Source: Roseiarcus sp963798015 (GTDB taxonomy: Bacteria > Pseudomonadota > Alphaproteobacteria > Rhizobiales > Beijerinckiaceae). From it: a stretch of 64,000 nt of DNA. The DNA lies in NCBI GenBank assembly GCA_963798015.1, contig CAWCSA010000002.1:248001-312000 (forward strand), written 5' to 3'. Below, piece by piece: positions 16,526 to 25,876 of the stretch. The position numbers and the translations under genes are program-made. Position 1 is the stretch's first letter; each line of letters begins with the position of its first letter. The notes under the pieces were generated by a model. It was not told where the DNA came from and searched no databases. It saw only the letters and a list, made by a program, of their open reading frames with translations.

Positions 16526-18024
16526 GCGAGCGCCGCTGCGGCCTCCGCACTGGTCAGGCCATGGGCCGCCCGCAGGAGGCGCGCTTCGTCCGCTTCCGCC
16601 GCCGGCATTTCACCGGAAATTTGGCCACCGAACAGAACGATCGCACGGTCGCAGGCGAGGCGAATCTCAGGCAGTTCCGAGGTGAACAAGAGGACCGACA
16701 ACCCCTGGTCGGCGATCTCGCGCATGAGCGCATAGATCTGCTGCTTGGTGCCGATGTCGATGCCGCGCGTCGGGTCGAAGCAGAGCAGGGTCTTGAATCC
16801 GGCCGCGATCCAGCGCGCGATGACAACCTTCTGCATGTTGCCGCCGCTGAGGCGTCTAACTTCCGCGGCCGCGCGGGTGTCGATCTGCAATTTCCGCACA
16901 GCCATGTCGACCCGGCGTCGCTCCTCGCCAATCGCAATGGGCCCCCAGCTGCGCAATCGGCCGAACGCGGCCAGCGCCACGTTCTCCTGCACGGAGCGTT
17001 GCGGCAGCAGCGAGACCAGCCGATTGGCCGGAACCAGGACAAGGCCGGCGTGGATCGCGTCGGCGGGGTGCCGCAACTTGAGCACCTTGCCTTCCGCTCG
17101 CACTTCGCCCGCGTCGACTCGCCGCACGCCGGCTATGCAATCGAACAGTTCCTCCTGTCCCTGGCCCTCCAAGGCCGCGACTCCGAGCACCTCGCCGCGA
17201 TCGACTCGGAAGGACACGTCGCGGAGTGCATGTCCATAGCTCAAGCCGTTCACTTCCAACGCCGGCATGTCACGCGCCTCTGCGGTACGGGCGGCGCGTG
17301 CGGCTGGCGCTGTCGTCGCCTTGGCCACGTCCGAGCCCAGCATCAGGTTGACGATCGTCTCTTCGGCGCCTTTGGTCGGCGTGACGCCGACAGTGATTCC
17401 GTCGCGCAGCACCGTCGCGCGATCGCAAAGCATGGCGATTTCGGCCATGCGGTGAGAAATGAAGATCACGCTCGCGCCGCGGCTGCGAAAATCCCGTACG
17501 ACCTTGAACACGCGCTCGGAAAGGTCCGCCGGCAGTGCGGCGGTGATCTCGTCTAGCATCAGAATGCGCGGATCCGACGCGAGCGCGCGGGCGAGATCGA
17601 TGAGGCGCAAGAGAGCGAAATCGACATCGCGCGCCACGGTCTTGAGATCAATCCGTTCGACGCCGAGGTCGCGCATCGCCGCCTTGACCTTGTCGGTCGA
17701 GACGCGCGCGAGGCGCATGTTCTGCGCGACCGTCAGGTCGGGAACGATCGCGGGGTCCTGGTAGACGGACACGATGCCGGCTCTGCGCGCTTCGGCGGGC
17801 GATCGAAAGGCGACCTTCTGCCCCGCGAGGGTCATCTCACCCTCATCCGCCGGGAACACGCCGGTGATGATCTTGACCAGCGTGCTCTTGCCCGCGCCGT
17901 TTGCGCCCATGAGCGCATGCGCTTCGCCAGCGCGCACTTCCAGGTCGGCTGAGCGGAGCGCCCTCACCGCTCCGAACGTCTTCGCGACGCCGCGAATGCG
18001 AAGAAGCGGCGGAGCGTCGGTCAT
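16522..18024 (-). CDS. Sugar ABC transporter ATP-binding protein (RbsA/MglA type)
   Basis: A ~500-residue protein with two fused nucleotide-binding domains. Domain 1 has Walker A GANGAGKST (~35) and Walker B-like ILMLDEITAAL, but where LS-GQ-Q normally stands it reads VDFALLRLIDLARALA, so the first signature motif is not recognisable. Domain 2 has the degenerate Walker A usual in this family (ALEGQGQEEL) and an intact LSGGNMQKVVIARWI signature. ATG 18024 was chosen over 18057 because CGGAGA lies just upstream. It drives the CUT2 importer together with the two overlapping permeases. Confidence 0.88.
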   Translation of the reverse strand: MTDAPPLLRIRGVAKTFGAVRALRSADLEVRAGEAHALMGANGAGKSTLVKIITGVFPADEGEMTLAGQKVAFRSPAEARRAGIVSVYQDPAIVPDLTVAQNMRLARVSTDKVKAAMRDLGVERIDLKTVARDVDFALLRLIDLARALASDPRILMLDEITAALPADLSERVFKVVRDFRSRGASVIFISHRMAEIAMLCDRATVLRDGITVGVTPTKGAEETIVNLMLGSDVAKATTAPAARAARTAEARDMPALEVNGLSYGHALRDVSFRVDRGEVLGVAALEGQGQEELFDCIAGVRRVDAGEVRAEGKVLKLRHPADAIHAGLVLVPANRLVSLLPQRSVQENVALAAFGRLRSWGPIAIGEERRRVDMAVRKLQIDTRAAAEVRRLSGGNMQKVVIARWIAAGFKTLLCFDPTRGIDIGTKQQIYALMREIADQGLSVLLFTSELPEIRLACDRAIVLFGGQISGEMPAAEADEARLLRAAHGLTSAEAAAALA

Positions 18025-18092
18025 GTTTCTCCGTCTGAAAAAATGCCGGCGGCTCACACCGCCGGCGTCACAATCGGCTATTCAGCTTAAGA

Positions 18093-19106
18093 TCAGGGAC
18101 CTTTGCAAGAGATCAGCTGTTCCGGTGTGTAATTCGTATAAGGGGGCACGGTCGCGACGCTGAAATAGGGGTCGAGCTTCGGGTTGTACGCAGCCTTGAG
18201 TTCGCTCATGCCCTTGTCGTTATCCCAGACCGTCGGCGTGACCTTGACCAGGTGCGGGTGTTCCTTCTTGGCCAGGACGTCGAGCGCGAGGCTCAGGCCC
18301 GCGGCTCCGACAGCCGGCGGGTTACTAACCGCCGCGCCTTCGAGGCCCTTGCTCTTCAAGTCGACGAGTTGGCCGATGAAGCCGTTGTTGTCGGCTCCGA
18401 CCACCGGCACATAAGGCTTGTCAGCGGTCTTGTAAGCGTCCACCACCGTCGAATCGATGCCCGACGTCCAGACGCCGTCGATCGGCTTGCCGGAGGCGAG
18501 CAGGTTCTTCGTCGCCTGCGCGGTCTTATCGAGCGCCCAACCCGTGAACACCGACGTCACATTGATGCCCGGGTAGTCTTTCGCAGTTTCGGTGAAGCCC
18601 TGATGACGATCGGCGTCAGCGGGAACGCCATCGATGCCGCGCATCTCCACGACTGAGCCCTTGCCGCCCAGTTTGTCGAACAGCCACTTTGCGCCGAGCT
18701 TGGCGTATTCGACCTGATCGTTGGTCAGAACATAGGCTTCCGGCGCGGAAACCGCCTGGTCGACAGCGACCACCACGATGCCCTTGTCGGCCGCCTGCTT
18801 GATGACAGGATTCAGCGCTTCGCGATCGGAAGGGTTGATGATGATGATGTTCGCGCCCGCCGAAATGAGGTTGCGAATGTCCGCGATCTGCTCAGACGGA
18901 CCGCCATTGCGGTTGGCGACGATCACTTTCGAGACCTTACCCGACGCTTCCGCCTCGGCCTTGATCGAGCAGATCATCTCTTCGCGCCAGCCGTTGCCGA
19001 TCAGCGTATTGGAGACGCCGACGACATACTTGTCCGCTGCATGCGCGTTGCCTGCCATCGCCAATACGGCGAGTGAGGCGCACCCTAGAATTCCAGTCAG
19101 TTTCAT
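18093..19106 (-). CDS. Sugar ABC transporter substrate-binding protein (CUT2, periplasmic-binding-protein-4 type)
   Basis: A 337-residue protein with a Sec signal peptide (about 1-23, NAHA|ADKY). The mature region begins YVVGVSNTLIGNGWREEM, as in the ribose/galactose binding-protein family, and includes IIINPSDREALNPVI and a VVGADNNGFIG segment at the hinge. A strong GGGAGGAA ribosome site precedes the ATG, fitting the high level such proteins need. It lies 54 bases after the Gfo/Idh gene in the same operon. The ligand is probably a monosaccharide or polyol; which one cannot be read from sequence. Confidence 0.88.
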   Translation of the reverse strand: MKLTGILGCASLAVLAMAGNAHAADKYVVGVSNTLIGNGWREEMICSIKAEAEASGKVSKVIVANRNGGPSEQIADIRNLISAGANIIIINPSDREALNPVIKQAADKGIVVVAVDQAVSAPEAYVLTNDQVEYAKLGAKWLFDKLGGKGSVVEMRGIDGVPADADRHQGFTETAKDYPGINVTSVFTGWALDKTAQATKNLLASGKPIDGVWTSGIDSTVVDAYKTADKPYVPVVGADNNGFIGQLVDLKSKGLEGAAVSNPPAVGAAGLSLALDVLAKKEHPHLVKVTPTVWDNDKGMSELKAAYNPKLDPYFSVATVPPYTNYTPEQLISCKGP

Positions 19107-19160
19107 TGCTTCCTCCCAATCAACATGTGCGAAACGACATAGCGCATTTGCGTGATCCGC

Positions 19161-20345
19161 TCAACCGAAGCGGGCGAATGTCCAAGCTCCATCGTTCTGA
19201 CTGGACTGGACCGCTGCTTCGATAAACGCAACGCCCCGAGCGCCGTCCACCACGTTCGGGGTCAGGTTCGCGCTCTTGTCGGGCGCACGCCCGGCGCGCC
19301 GGGCCGAGATCAGTTCCGCTGCGCCGCGGTACAGGTTGGCGAAACCTTCGACATAACCTTCGGGATGGCCGCCCGGCATGCGCGAGCCTTCGATCGCAAG
19401 CGAAGTGTTTCCCGGACCGCCGCGCCGCAGAATGCGAGACGGCTCGCCATAGGGGGTGAAGCGGAGCGTTTCCGGATCCTCGCCCGCCCATTCGAGGCCA
19501 GCGCGCGAACCGTAGACCTTGAGGCTCAAATTGTTGAGATTGCCGACCGCGACCTGGCTCGCGGCCAATATGCCGCGCGCCCCGCCTTGAAATCGCATCA
19601 GCACGTGCGCATTGTCGTCGAGTCGGCGGCCCGGCACGAAGGTCGTGAGTTCCGCTGAAACCGCGTCGAGTTCGAGTCCGGTCACGAACAGAGCCAGACT
19701 ATGCGCGTGGACGCCGATGTCGGCGAGGCATGCGGAAGCGCCTGCGCGAGTCGGATCCGTACGCCACACCGCCTGCTTGTGGCCGTCGGCGTCGATCGGC
19801 AGGGTCAGCCAATCCTGGACATAGGCCGCGTGGACGACCCGGATGTCGCCGAGTTCGCCGGCTTCGATCATTTCGCGCGCCTGGCGCACCATCGGATAGC
19901 CGGTATTGTTGAGAGTCACCGCAAAAATGAGCCCCTTCGCGCGCGTGAGTTCAACCAACTCCGATGCTTCGGCGAGCGTCGTCGACAGGGGCTTGTCGCA
20001 GATGACGTCGATTCCCGCCTCGAGGAACGCCTTCGCGACGGGGAAGTGAAGGTGGTTCGGAGTGACGATGACGACGGCCTCGATGCCGTCGGGACGCGCG
20101 GCCTCGCGAGCCGCCATTTCACTATAATCCGAATAGCTCCGATCCGGCGCAAGACCGAGATCGGCTCCCGACGCGCGCGCATTTTCGGCATCCGAGGACA
20201 ACGCGCCCGCTTTCAGTTCAATCAGATCATCGAGCCGCATGGCCATGCGATGAACCGCGCCGATGAACGCGTTACGGCCGCCGCCGGCCATGCCGACGCG
20301 CAGGCGTCCGCCCATAAGCCCGTCGACGGCGGTCGCGTGAACCAT
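19161..20345 (-). CDS. Gfo/Idh/MocA family oxidoreductase
   Basis: A 394-residue NAD(P)-dependent oxidoreductase. The Rossmann motif is VGMAGGGRNAFIG (~17-29), CDKPLSTTLAEA holds the family EKP-type lysine, and a C-terminal GFO_IDH alpha/beta domain follows with DIGVHAHSLA supplying a catalytic-type His. It starts four bases after the stop of the isomerase gene and precedes the CUT2 binding protein, so it belongs to one transport-plus-catabolism operon. Enzymes of this family act on sugars, inositols or their phosphates; specificity is unknown here. Confidence 0.85.
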   Translation of the reverse strand: MVHATAVDGLMGGRLRVGMAGGGRNAFIGAVHRMAMRLDDLIELKAGALSSDAENARASGADLGLAPDRSYSDYSEMAAREAARPDGIEAVVIVTPNHLHFPVAKAFLEAGIDVICDKPLSTTLAEASELVELTRAKGLIFAVTLNNTGYPMVRQAREMIEAGELGDIRVVHAAYVQDWLTLPIDADGHKQAVWRTDPTRAGASACLADIGVHAHSLALFVTGLELDAVSAELTTFVPGRRLDDNAHVLMRFQGGARGILAASQVAVGNLNNLSLKVYGSRAGLEWAGEDPETLRFTPYGEPSRILRRGGPGNTSLAIEGSRMPGGHPEGYVEGFANLYRGAAELISARRAGRAPDKSANLTPNVVDGARGVAFIEAAVQSSQNDGAWTFARFG

Positions 20346-20349
20346 CGGT

Positions 20350-21408
20350 TCAGCCTTTGATGCCGAGCAGCTTGAGGTTTGTCGCGCGGTCGGAGCCGGT
20401 GGCGGCGAAGTCGTCGAACACGCGGTCCGTCACTTCGATGATGTGGCTGGCGATGAACTTTGCGCCCTCGCGCGCCGCGACCTCGGGATGCTGCAGGCAG
20501 CATTCCCATTCGTAGACGGCCCAGCCGGCGAAATCATAGGCCGCGAGCTTGGAGAAGATCGCCTTGAAATTGACCTGCCCGTCGCCAAGCGATCGATCCC
20601 GTCCGGCGCGTTCGAGCCAACCTTTGTAGCCGCCTAAGACACCCTGCTTCGCCGTTGGATTGAACTCGGCGTCCTTGACGTGGAACATCTTGATGCGGTC
20701 GTGATAGGCGTCGATGAAGCCGAGATAGTCCATGCATTGCTTGATGTAGTGGCTGGCGTCGTAATTGATGTTGCAGCGCTTGTGGCCGCCGACCGCGTCG
20801 AGGAACATGTCGAAAGTGTCGCCGTCGAACACGTCCTCGCTGGGGTGGATTTCGAAGCAGAGGTCGACGCCGTTCTCGTCATAAACGTCGAGTATCGGTT
20901 TCCACCGGCGGCCCTGCTCGGCGAAACATTCCTCGACAAGTCCGGCCGGCCGTTGCGGATAGGGATAGAAATACGGCCACGCGAGCGAGCCGGAGAAGGT
21001 CACATGCTCGGTCAGGCCAAAGCGGCGTGAAACGAGCGCCGCCTTTCGCACCTGGTCAGCCGCCCAAAGGCGCCGCTTCTCAGGGTTGCCGCGCACCGCA
21101 GCCGGGCACTGTCCGTCGAACATCGCATCATAGGCCGGATGAACCGAGACCATCTGGCCCTGAAAATGGGTAGAGAACTCGCTGACCGCGATACCGACGT
21201 CGGCAAGCGTCGCCTTGATCTCGTCGCAATAGGTCTCACTGTCGTAGGCGCGATCAAGGTCGAAAAAGCGACTGTCCCAGGTCGGGATCTGAATCGCCTT
21301 GTATCCGTAATCCTTGGCCCATTTCGCGATTCCAGCGAGGGTGTTATGGGGCGGAGTGTCGGTTGCAAACTGGGCCAGAAACAAGCCCGGGCCCTTGATG
21401 GTTCGCAT
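20350..21408 (-). CDS. Sugar phosphate isomerase/epimerase-like TIM-barrel protein
   Basis: A 352-residue xylose-isomerase-like TIM-barrel protein. Likely metal ligands occur in DLCFEIHPSEDVFDG (Glu), NINYDASHY (Asp/His), MFHVKDAEF (His/Asp) and YEWECC (Glu). I chose ATG 21408, with GGAGGGAGAG upstream, and not the longer frame to 21498, which would start inside the divergent promoter region. It is the first gene of the left-going operon. Close relatives in polyol loci interconvert keto-sugars or inosose derivatives; the exact reaction is unknown. Confidence 0.83.
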   Translation of the reverse strand: MRTIKGPGLFLAQFATDTPPHNTLAGIAKWAKDYGYKAIQIPTWDSRFFDLDRAYDSETYCDEIKATLADVGIAVSEFSTHFQGQMVSVHPAYDAMFDGQCPAAVRGNPEKRRLWAADQVRKAALVSRRFGLTEHVTFSGSLAWPYFYPYPQRPAGLVEECFAEQGRRWKPILDVYDENGVDLCFEIHPSEDVFDGDTFDMFLDAVGGHKRCNINYDASHYIKQCMDYLGFIDAYHDRIKMFHVKDAEFNPTAKQGVLGGYKGWLERAGRDRSLGDGQVNFKAIFSKLAAYDFAGWAVYEWECCLQHPEVAAREGAKFIASHIIEVTDRVFDDFAATGSDRATNLKLLGIKG

Positions 21409-21611
21409 ACGTTCTCTCCCTCCGCGGTTTACGCTGCCCCTTGAGGGGAAATTATTATGCCGTAGCGATGATTTTGGCAAAAAAATTCCATATGTCAATT
21501 CGGCATTGGTGCATGTAGCACCCTGGTGGCTATGAACTTTCCAAAATTTGACAATCAGAATTTCTAATCCAAAAATCGCGCGAAACTATAAAATCTGCGC
21601 GGGAGGCGGGC
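21409..21611. promoter_or_regulatory. Divergent promoter region between the two polyol/sugar operons
   Basis: This 203-base gap separates two divergent operons and is much more AT-rich than its surroundings (runs such as GAAATTATTATG, CAAAAAAATTCC, TCCAAAATTTGACA). A TTGACA hexamer is at 21548-21553 on the plus strand. An RpiR-type regulator is encoded in the right-hand operon and may act here. I could not define a convincing palindromic operator by eye. Confidence 0.45.
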
Positions 21612-22382
21612 GTGAAGGGACGGGTAGTCGTAGTCACCGGGTCAACCCAGGGTGTGGGCTTGGCCATTGCACAGGCGGTCGCACGCGCGGGCGCCGAAGG
21701 CCTCGTGGTCACAGGACGAGACGCGGGCAAAGGCGCGGCCGCAACGGCCGAGGTTGAGCGAAGCGGGGCGCCCGCCCTTTTCGTAGCGGCGGACCTCGAA
21801 CAATCCAATGCGCCGGACTTGATCTTCGAGGCTGCGCTCAAGCGCTTCGGTCATGTCGACGGCTTGGTCAACTCCGCTGCCCTCACGGACCGGGGATCGC
21901 TCGCTGAAGCAGACATGAAATTCTGGGATCGACTTTTTGCGGTCAACGCGCGAGCGCCATTCTTCCTCATGCAGCGGCTCGTGAATCACCTGCGCGAGCG
22001 CAAGGCCCCGGGCTCGATCGTCAATATCCTTTCCGTGCACGCTCGCGGCGGCGCGCCGGAGCTTGCGGTCTATGCCTCGTCCAAGTCGGCGTTGGCCGGG
22101 CTCACCAAAAATACGGCGCACGCGCATCGCTTCGATCGCGTTCGCGTCAATGGAATCATTCTGGGTTGGGTCGATTCGCCCGGCGAGCGTCAGATGCAGG
22201 CGGTCACGTTAGGCAAGGGCGACGGATGGTTGGCGGAGGCCGCGGCAAGCATGCCGTTCGGACGCTTGCTGAACCCGGACGACGTCGCGCGGCTCTCCCT
22301 GTTCCTTCTCTCTGATGCCTCGGAGCCAATGTCTGGCGCGCTGATCGATTACACGCAGAACGTCTTTGGCGCACTGGACTGA
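21612..22382 (+). CDS. Short-chain dehydrogenase/reductase (SDR)
   Basis: A 256-residue classical SDR starting at GTG with GGGAGG about six bases upstream. TGSTQGVG (~8-15) is the cofactor motif, NSAALTD stands for NNAG, the catalytic Ser is in VNILSVHARGG and YASSKSALAGLTKN holds Tyr and Lys. It is the first gene of the right-going operon and ends 11 bases before the mannitol-dehydrogenase-family gene. It likely oxidises a polyol or keto-sugar. Confidence 0.84.
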   Translation: MKGRVVVVTGSTQGVGLAIAQAVARAGAEGLVVTGRDAGKGAAATAEVERSGAPALFVAADLEQSNAPDLIFEAALKRFGHVDGLVNSAALTDRGSLAEADMKFWDRLFAVNARAPFFLMQRLVNHLRERKAPGSIVNILSVHARGGAPELAVYASSKSALAGLTKNTAHAHRFDRVRVNGIILGWVDSPGERQMQAVTLGKGDGWLAEAAASMPFGRLLNPDDVARLSLFLLSDASEPMSGALIDYTQNVFGALD

Positions 22383-22393
22383 GGCTTGAGGCG

Positions 22394-23878
22394 ATGCGAC
22401 GCCTGTCTCGCAGCGTTTTGTCGGAACTGCCGCCGTCGGTGCGCCAGCCGCACTATGATCGCGAGAACTTGAAGATCGGTATGGCGCATATTGGGGTCGG
22501 TGCTTTTCATCGTTGTCACCAAGAAGAATTCATTGACGACATGCTTGAGGCTCGCTTCGGGCGATGGGGCGTCTTGGGTGTAAACCTCACGGCGCCAAGC
22601 CTCGCTGATCTCCTCATCCCTCAGGACTGTCTCTATTCGCGCACGCTCACGCAGGACGCTCAGTCCGAGACCCGCATCATCGGCGCTCTGCGCGAAGTGA
22701 TCGACGTTACGAACAACGCGAGCGCCGAAGCCGCGGTCGCCGCGCTGGGCGGTTCTGACATTTCCGTCGCGACGATCACTGTGACCGAAAAAGGCTATTG
22801 TCTGACGCCGTCGACCGGCGCGCTCGAGCTCGACAATCCAGCGCTTGGCGCGGATCTCGATGGCGGCTTCCCGCCCCGCACACTCCTGGGTTTGCTCGCG
22901 CTCGCGCTCGATCGGCGCCGGCAAACCGGTGGGGCGCCCCTGACGCTGATCAGCTGCGACAATGTCCCTTCCAACGGCCCGCGGCTTCGCGCGGCGATGC
23001 TCAAGTTTGCGGCTTTGCGATCGGCGGAGTTGACCCGCTGGATCGAAGACCGGGTCACATTTCCATCTACGATGGTCGATCGGATCGTGCCGGCGACGTC
23101 GCCTGAAGACCTCGACAAAGCCTCCGAGGCGCTTGATGCGCGAGACCCCGGCGCAGTCGTTGGCGAGCCATTCCGGCAATGGGTCATCGAGGACAAGTTT
23201 GCCGGCGAGCAACCGCCTCTGGACCTTGCCGGGGCCGCGTTCGTTGCCAACGCGAAGCCCTACGAAGAAATCAAGATGCGCGTGCTCAACGCCGCGCAAT
23301 CGACGTTGGCGCATCAAGGCGCGCTCGTCGGTCATGAGTTCACCTATCAGGCCGCGGTGGATCCGGTGCTTGCCGCGCTCACGCGCAGGATGCTCGAGCA
23401 GGAAACTTCGACCACGCTGCCGAAGCTCACGGGAATGGAGATTGCTCCGTATATCGATCAGTCGATGGCGCGCATCCGCAATGCGGCCATCCGTCATCGA
23501 TGCCATCAGATCGGGACGGATGGATCGCAGAAGATTGTCCAGCGTCTCCTTGATCCGTTGCGCGAGCGCCTCGCAACAGGTCAGCCGGCGGGCTTGCTCA
23601 CGCTCTCGGTCGCCAGCTGGATCGCCTATGGTTTGAGCGGGGCGCGTCGCTTCGGCGCGCGCTGGGCGCCGTCAGACCCTTACGCCGAGACCGTCATCTC
23701 AATTGGCGAAAAGAACTCCGACTGGCCCGAGCTGGCAAAGTCCGTGCTCTCCATCGCTCCGATCTTCGGCGCGGATATGGCGCGACCGCAGCTCATTGAG
23801 GCGATGGCGGGCCATCTGCGCGGTCTGCTTGGCGGTGACGCCCGAGGTTACCTCAGAGAACGGCTCAACGATGAATAG
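22394..23878 (+). CDS. Mannitol dehydrogenase family protein (polyol/fructuronate reductase type)
   Basis: A 494-residue long-chain polyol dehydrogenase. The N-terminal Rossmann region has HIGVGAFHRCHQ (~33-44; G-G-F/H-R-H motif of this family), TVTEKGYC (~136) marks the domain centre, and ISCDNVPSNG is the strongly conserved NAD-domain segment. The C-terminal substrate domain carries KMRVLNAAQSTLAHQG, with the catalytic lysine region in KIKMRVLN-type sequence. Such enzymes interconvert mannitol/fructose, arabinitol/xylulose or fructuronate/mannonate. Its length matches mannitol 2-dehydrogenase (~490). The stop overlaps the RpiR gene by eight bases. Confidence 0.88.
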   Translation: MRRLSRSVLSELPPSVRQPHYDRENLKIGMAHIGVGAFHRCHQEEFIDDMLEARFGRWGVLGVNLTAPSLADLLIPQDCLYSRTLTQDAQSETRIIGALREVIDVTNNASAEAAVAALGGSDISVATITVTEKGYCLTPSTGALELDNPALGADLDGGFPPRTLLGLLALALDRRRQTGGAPLTLISCDNVPSNGPRLRAAMLKFAALRSAELTRWIEDRVTFPSTMVDRIVPATSPEDLDKASEALDARDPGAVVGEPFRQWVIEDKFAGEQPPLDLAGAAFVANAKPYEEIKMRVLNAAQSTLAHQGALVGHEFTYQAAVDPVLAALTRRMLEQETSTTLPKLTGMEIAPYIDQSMARIRNAAIRHRCHQIGTDGSQKIVQRLLDPLRERLATGQPAGLLTLSVASWIAYGLSGARRFGARWAPSDPYAETVISIGEKNSDWPELAKSVLSIAPIFGADMARPQLIEAMAGHLRGLLGGDARGYLRERLNDE

Positions 23879-24797
23879 CCGCCGGACCATCGAGCGCGCC
23901 GATGCGGTTGCGGACGCCGGCGTCGGCGCGGCGCTCGGTTACTCGCGGCCCGGCAGCTATGAGGAGCTTCGGGCGGTGCTGTCGTCCGGAACCGCTCGGC
24001 TCCCAAAGAAGCTGCGGCAGGTCGCGATCCATCTCTGGCAGCATCCGACCGCCGTCGCGTTGGGCACAGTAACCAGCGTCGCCCGCGAAGCCGGCGTACA
24101 GCCCTCGACCCTGGTGCGGTTCGCGCAAGCCTTCGGCTATTCTGGATTTTCCGATCTGCAAGAGGTGTTCAAGGTCCATCTCGCGGGTGGCGGACGGAGC
24201 CACGACCGTTGGGAAAGCGCCTCGAGCAGCGAGGCGGCGCGCCTGGTCGATGGGTTTATCGGCTCGTGCGCGGCGGCGCTCGCCGGCGTCCGCGATCGGC
24301 TCGACCTGGCTCAACTCGAAATTATGAGCGAGACGCTCGCAGCCGCGGACCTGATCTACATCATCGGCGCCAAGCGCGCGTTCTCGCTGGTCAGCTACGT
24401 CTCGCTCGCGCTCGCCAATCTCGGCGTGCGCAACCTTGCGCTCGATAACGTCGGCTCGACCGCCTTCGAGCTTCTGCGCTGCGCGTCGACCTCCGACGCG
24501 GTCCTCGCGATCAGCTTCACGCCTTACAATTCAATCACCCCGGAATTGGCTGCGTCCGCCGCCCAGCGCGGCGTTCCGATCGTCTCGCTGACCGACAGCG
24601 CGTTCAGCCCATTGGTTCCGGTTTCGAAGGCCTATGTCGAGGTGATTGAGGAGAGCTTCTCCGGATTCAAGTCGCTGTCGGCGACGCTTGCGGTGGCGAT
24701 GGCGCTGGTGCTGCGCGTCGAGCAGCGGCGCAGCGAAGCGGCCGCGCGCGGCCGCGATGTGTCGAGCCCCGTAGGGTCGGGCGAGGGGAGGACCTAA
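23871..24797 (+). CDS. MurR/RpiR family transcriptional regulator
   Basis: A 308-residue regulator. The N-terminal HTH_6 domain (~20-95) includes LPKKLRQVAIHLWQHP and the recognition region REAGVQPSTLVRFAQAFGYSGFSDLQ. A C-terminal SIS domain follows (~140-280), with IYIIGAKRAFSLVSY and LAISFTPYNSITPELA binding a phosphosugar. I use ATG 23871, overlapping the dehydrogenase stop, because upstream in-frame residues are a shadow. It probably controls the two divergent sugar/polyol operons in response to a sugar phosphate; the operator was not identified. Confidence 0.87.
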   Translation: MNSRRTIERADAVADAGVGAALGYSRPGSYEELRAVLSSGTARLPKKLRQVAIHLWQHPTAVALGTVTSVAREAGVQPSTLVRFAQAFGYSGFSDLQEVFKVHLAGGGRSHDRWESASSSEAARLVDGFIGSCAAALAGVRDRLDLAQLEIMSETLAAADLIYIIGAKRAFSLVSYVSLALANLGVRNLALDNVGSTAFELLRCASTSDAVLAISFTPYNSITPELAASAAQRGVPIVSLTDSAFSPLVPVSKAYVEVIEESFSGFKSLSATLAVAMALVLRVEQRRSEAAARGRDVSSPVGSGEGRT

Positions 24798-24798
24798 G

Positions 24799-25876
24799 AT
24801 GCGCAAATGGCGGATCGTCGGCTTAAGCTTCGAACACGCGCACATGGGCGACCTCCTGCGCGAGGTCTACGAGCATCCGAACGCCGAGATTGGGGGGGTG
24901 TGCGACGGCGACAAGGCGAGGGTGGCGAGTGCGATCTCCAACTTTTCCATATCCAAGGACCGCGTTTATCAGGACATCGCGCAATGCGTGCGCGAGGCGC
25001 ATCCCGATCTTGCCATCCTCTGTCCAGCGACCGCCCGGCATGCGGATGTGGTCGAGGAGGTCGCGGCGCTCCGAATCGACATCCTGCTCGAGAAGCCGTT
25101 CGCGGCCTCGCTTGCCGACGCTGACCGGATGCTTGCGGCTGTCAAGAAGTCTGGAGTTCGAACTCGCGGTCAACTGGCCTTTGCGTTGGTATCCATCGCA
25201 TGTGACGACCAAAAGGCTGATCGACGAAGGCGTCATCGGCGACGTGATCGAGGTTCACTTCTATGACGGCAACCGCGGCCCGCTTTATCACCGCGCCGAC
25301 AAGGTCGTCGTATCGGACGAGGATGTGCGGCGCGAGAAGCCAACATCATGGTGGTACAGCAAGGTCGCCGGCGGTGGTAGCCTGCTCGACTATCTCGGCT
25401 ACGGAGCGACGCTTGGCACATGGTTCATGAACGGTGAGGCGCCGATCGAGGTGACCGCGGTCGTCGATCAGCCGGAGGGTCTCGAAGTCGACGAGCATTC
25501 TATCGTCATTTGCCGCTACGCCCGGGGCTTATCGAAACTCGAAACGCGCTGGGGGACCTTTACCGATCCCTGGACCACGCAACCGCAGCCCAAGTGCGGC
25601 TTTGTCATCGTCGGTTCGGAAGGCACGATTTCGAGTTACGACTACGACGCGCACATCGGGGTGCAGACCCGCGCTAACCCAACCATCCGCCAAGTTCCCG
25701 TTGACGAGTTGAAGGCGCCGTTCCGCAAGCCGGTCGAATATGTGCTCCATTGCAAGGAGCGCGATCTGCCGTTCGAGGGGCCGCTGGATCCTGCGCTCTG
25801 CCGAACCGCTCAGCGCATCGTCGACACCGCGGCGTTTTCCGCTCGCGAGCGCCGCACGCTGGCTCTGCTGCCATGA
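24799..25876 (+). pseudogene. Gfo/Idh/MocA family oxidoreductase, frame broken by +1 at 25154-25159 (probable sequence error)
   Basis: Two overlapping frames encode one ~358-residue oxidoreductase. The first has the N-terminal nucleotide domain (WRIVGLSFEHAHMGDLL, VCDGDKARV, and LEKPFAASLADADRM with the EKP motif). The second has the C-terminal domain (ELAVNWPLRWYPSH, GVIGDVIEVHFYDGNRGP, GGGSLLDYLGYG). The switch falls at GAGTTC 25154-25159. Removing one T joins the frames as KKSGVELAVNW and makes the site GAGTC. The start is one base after the RpiR stop, and the end overlaps the next Gfo/Idh gene (ATGA). It is probably intact in the organism. Confidence 0.8.

Noticed and set aside
16561..17556. 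331-residue plus-strand open frame across the CUT2 ATPase
   Set aside because: Antisense shadow with no domain signal; the ATPase motifs are on the minus strand.
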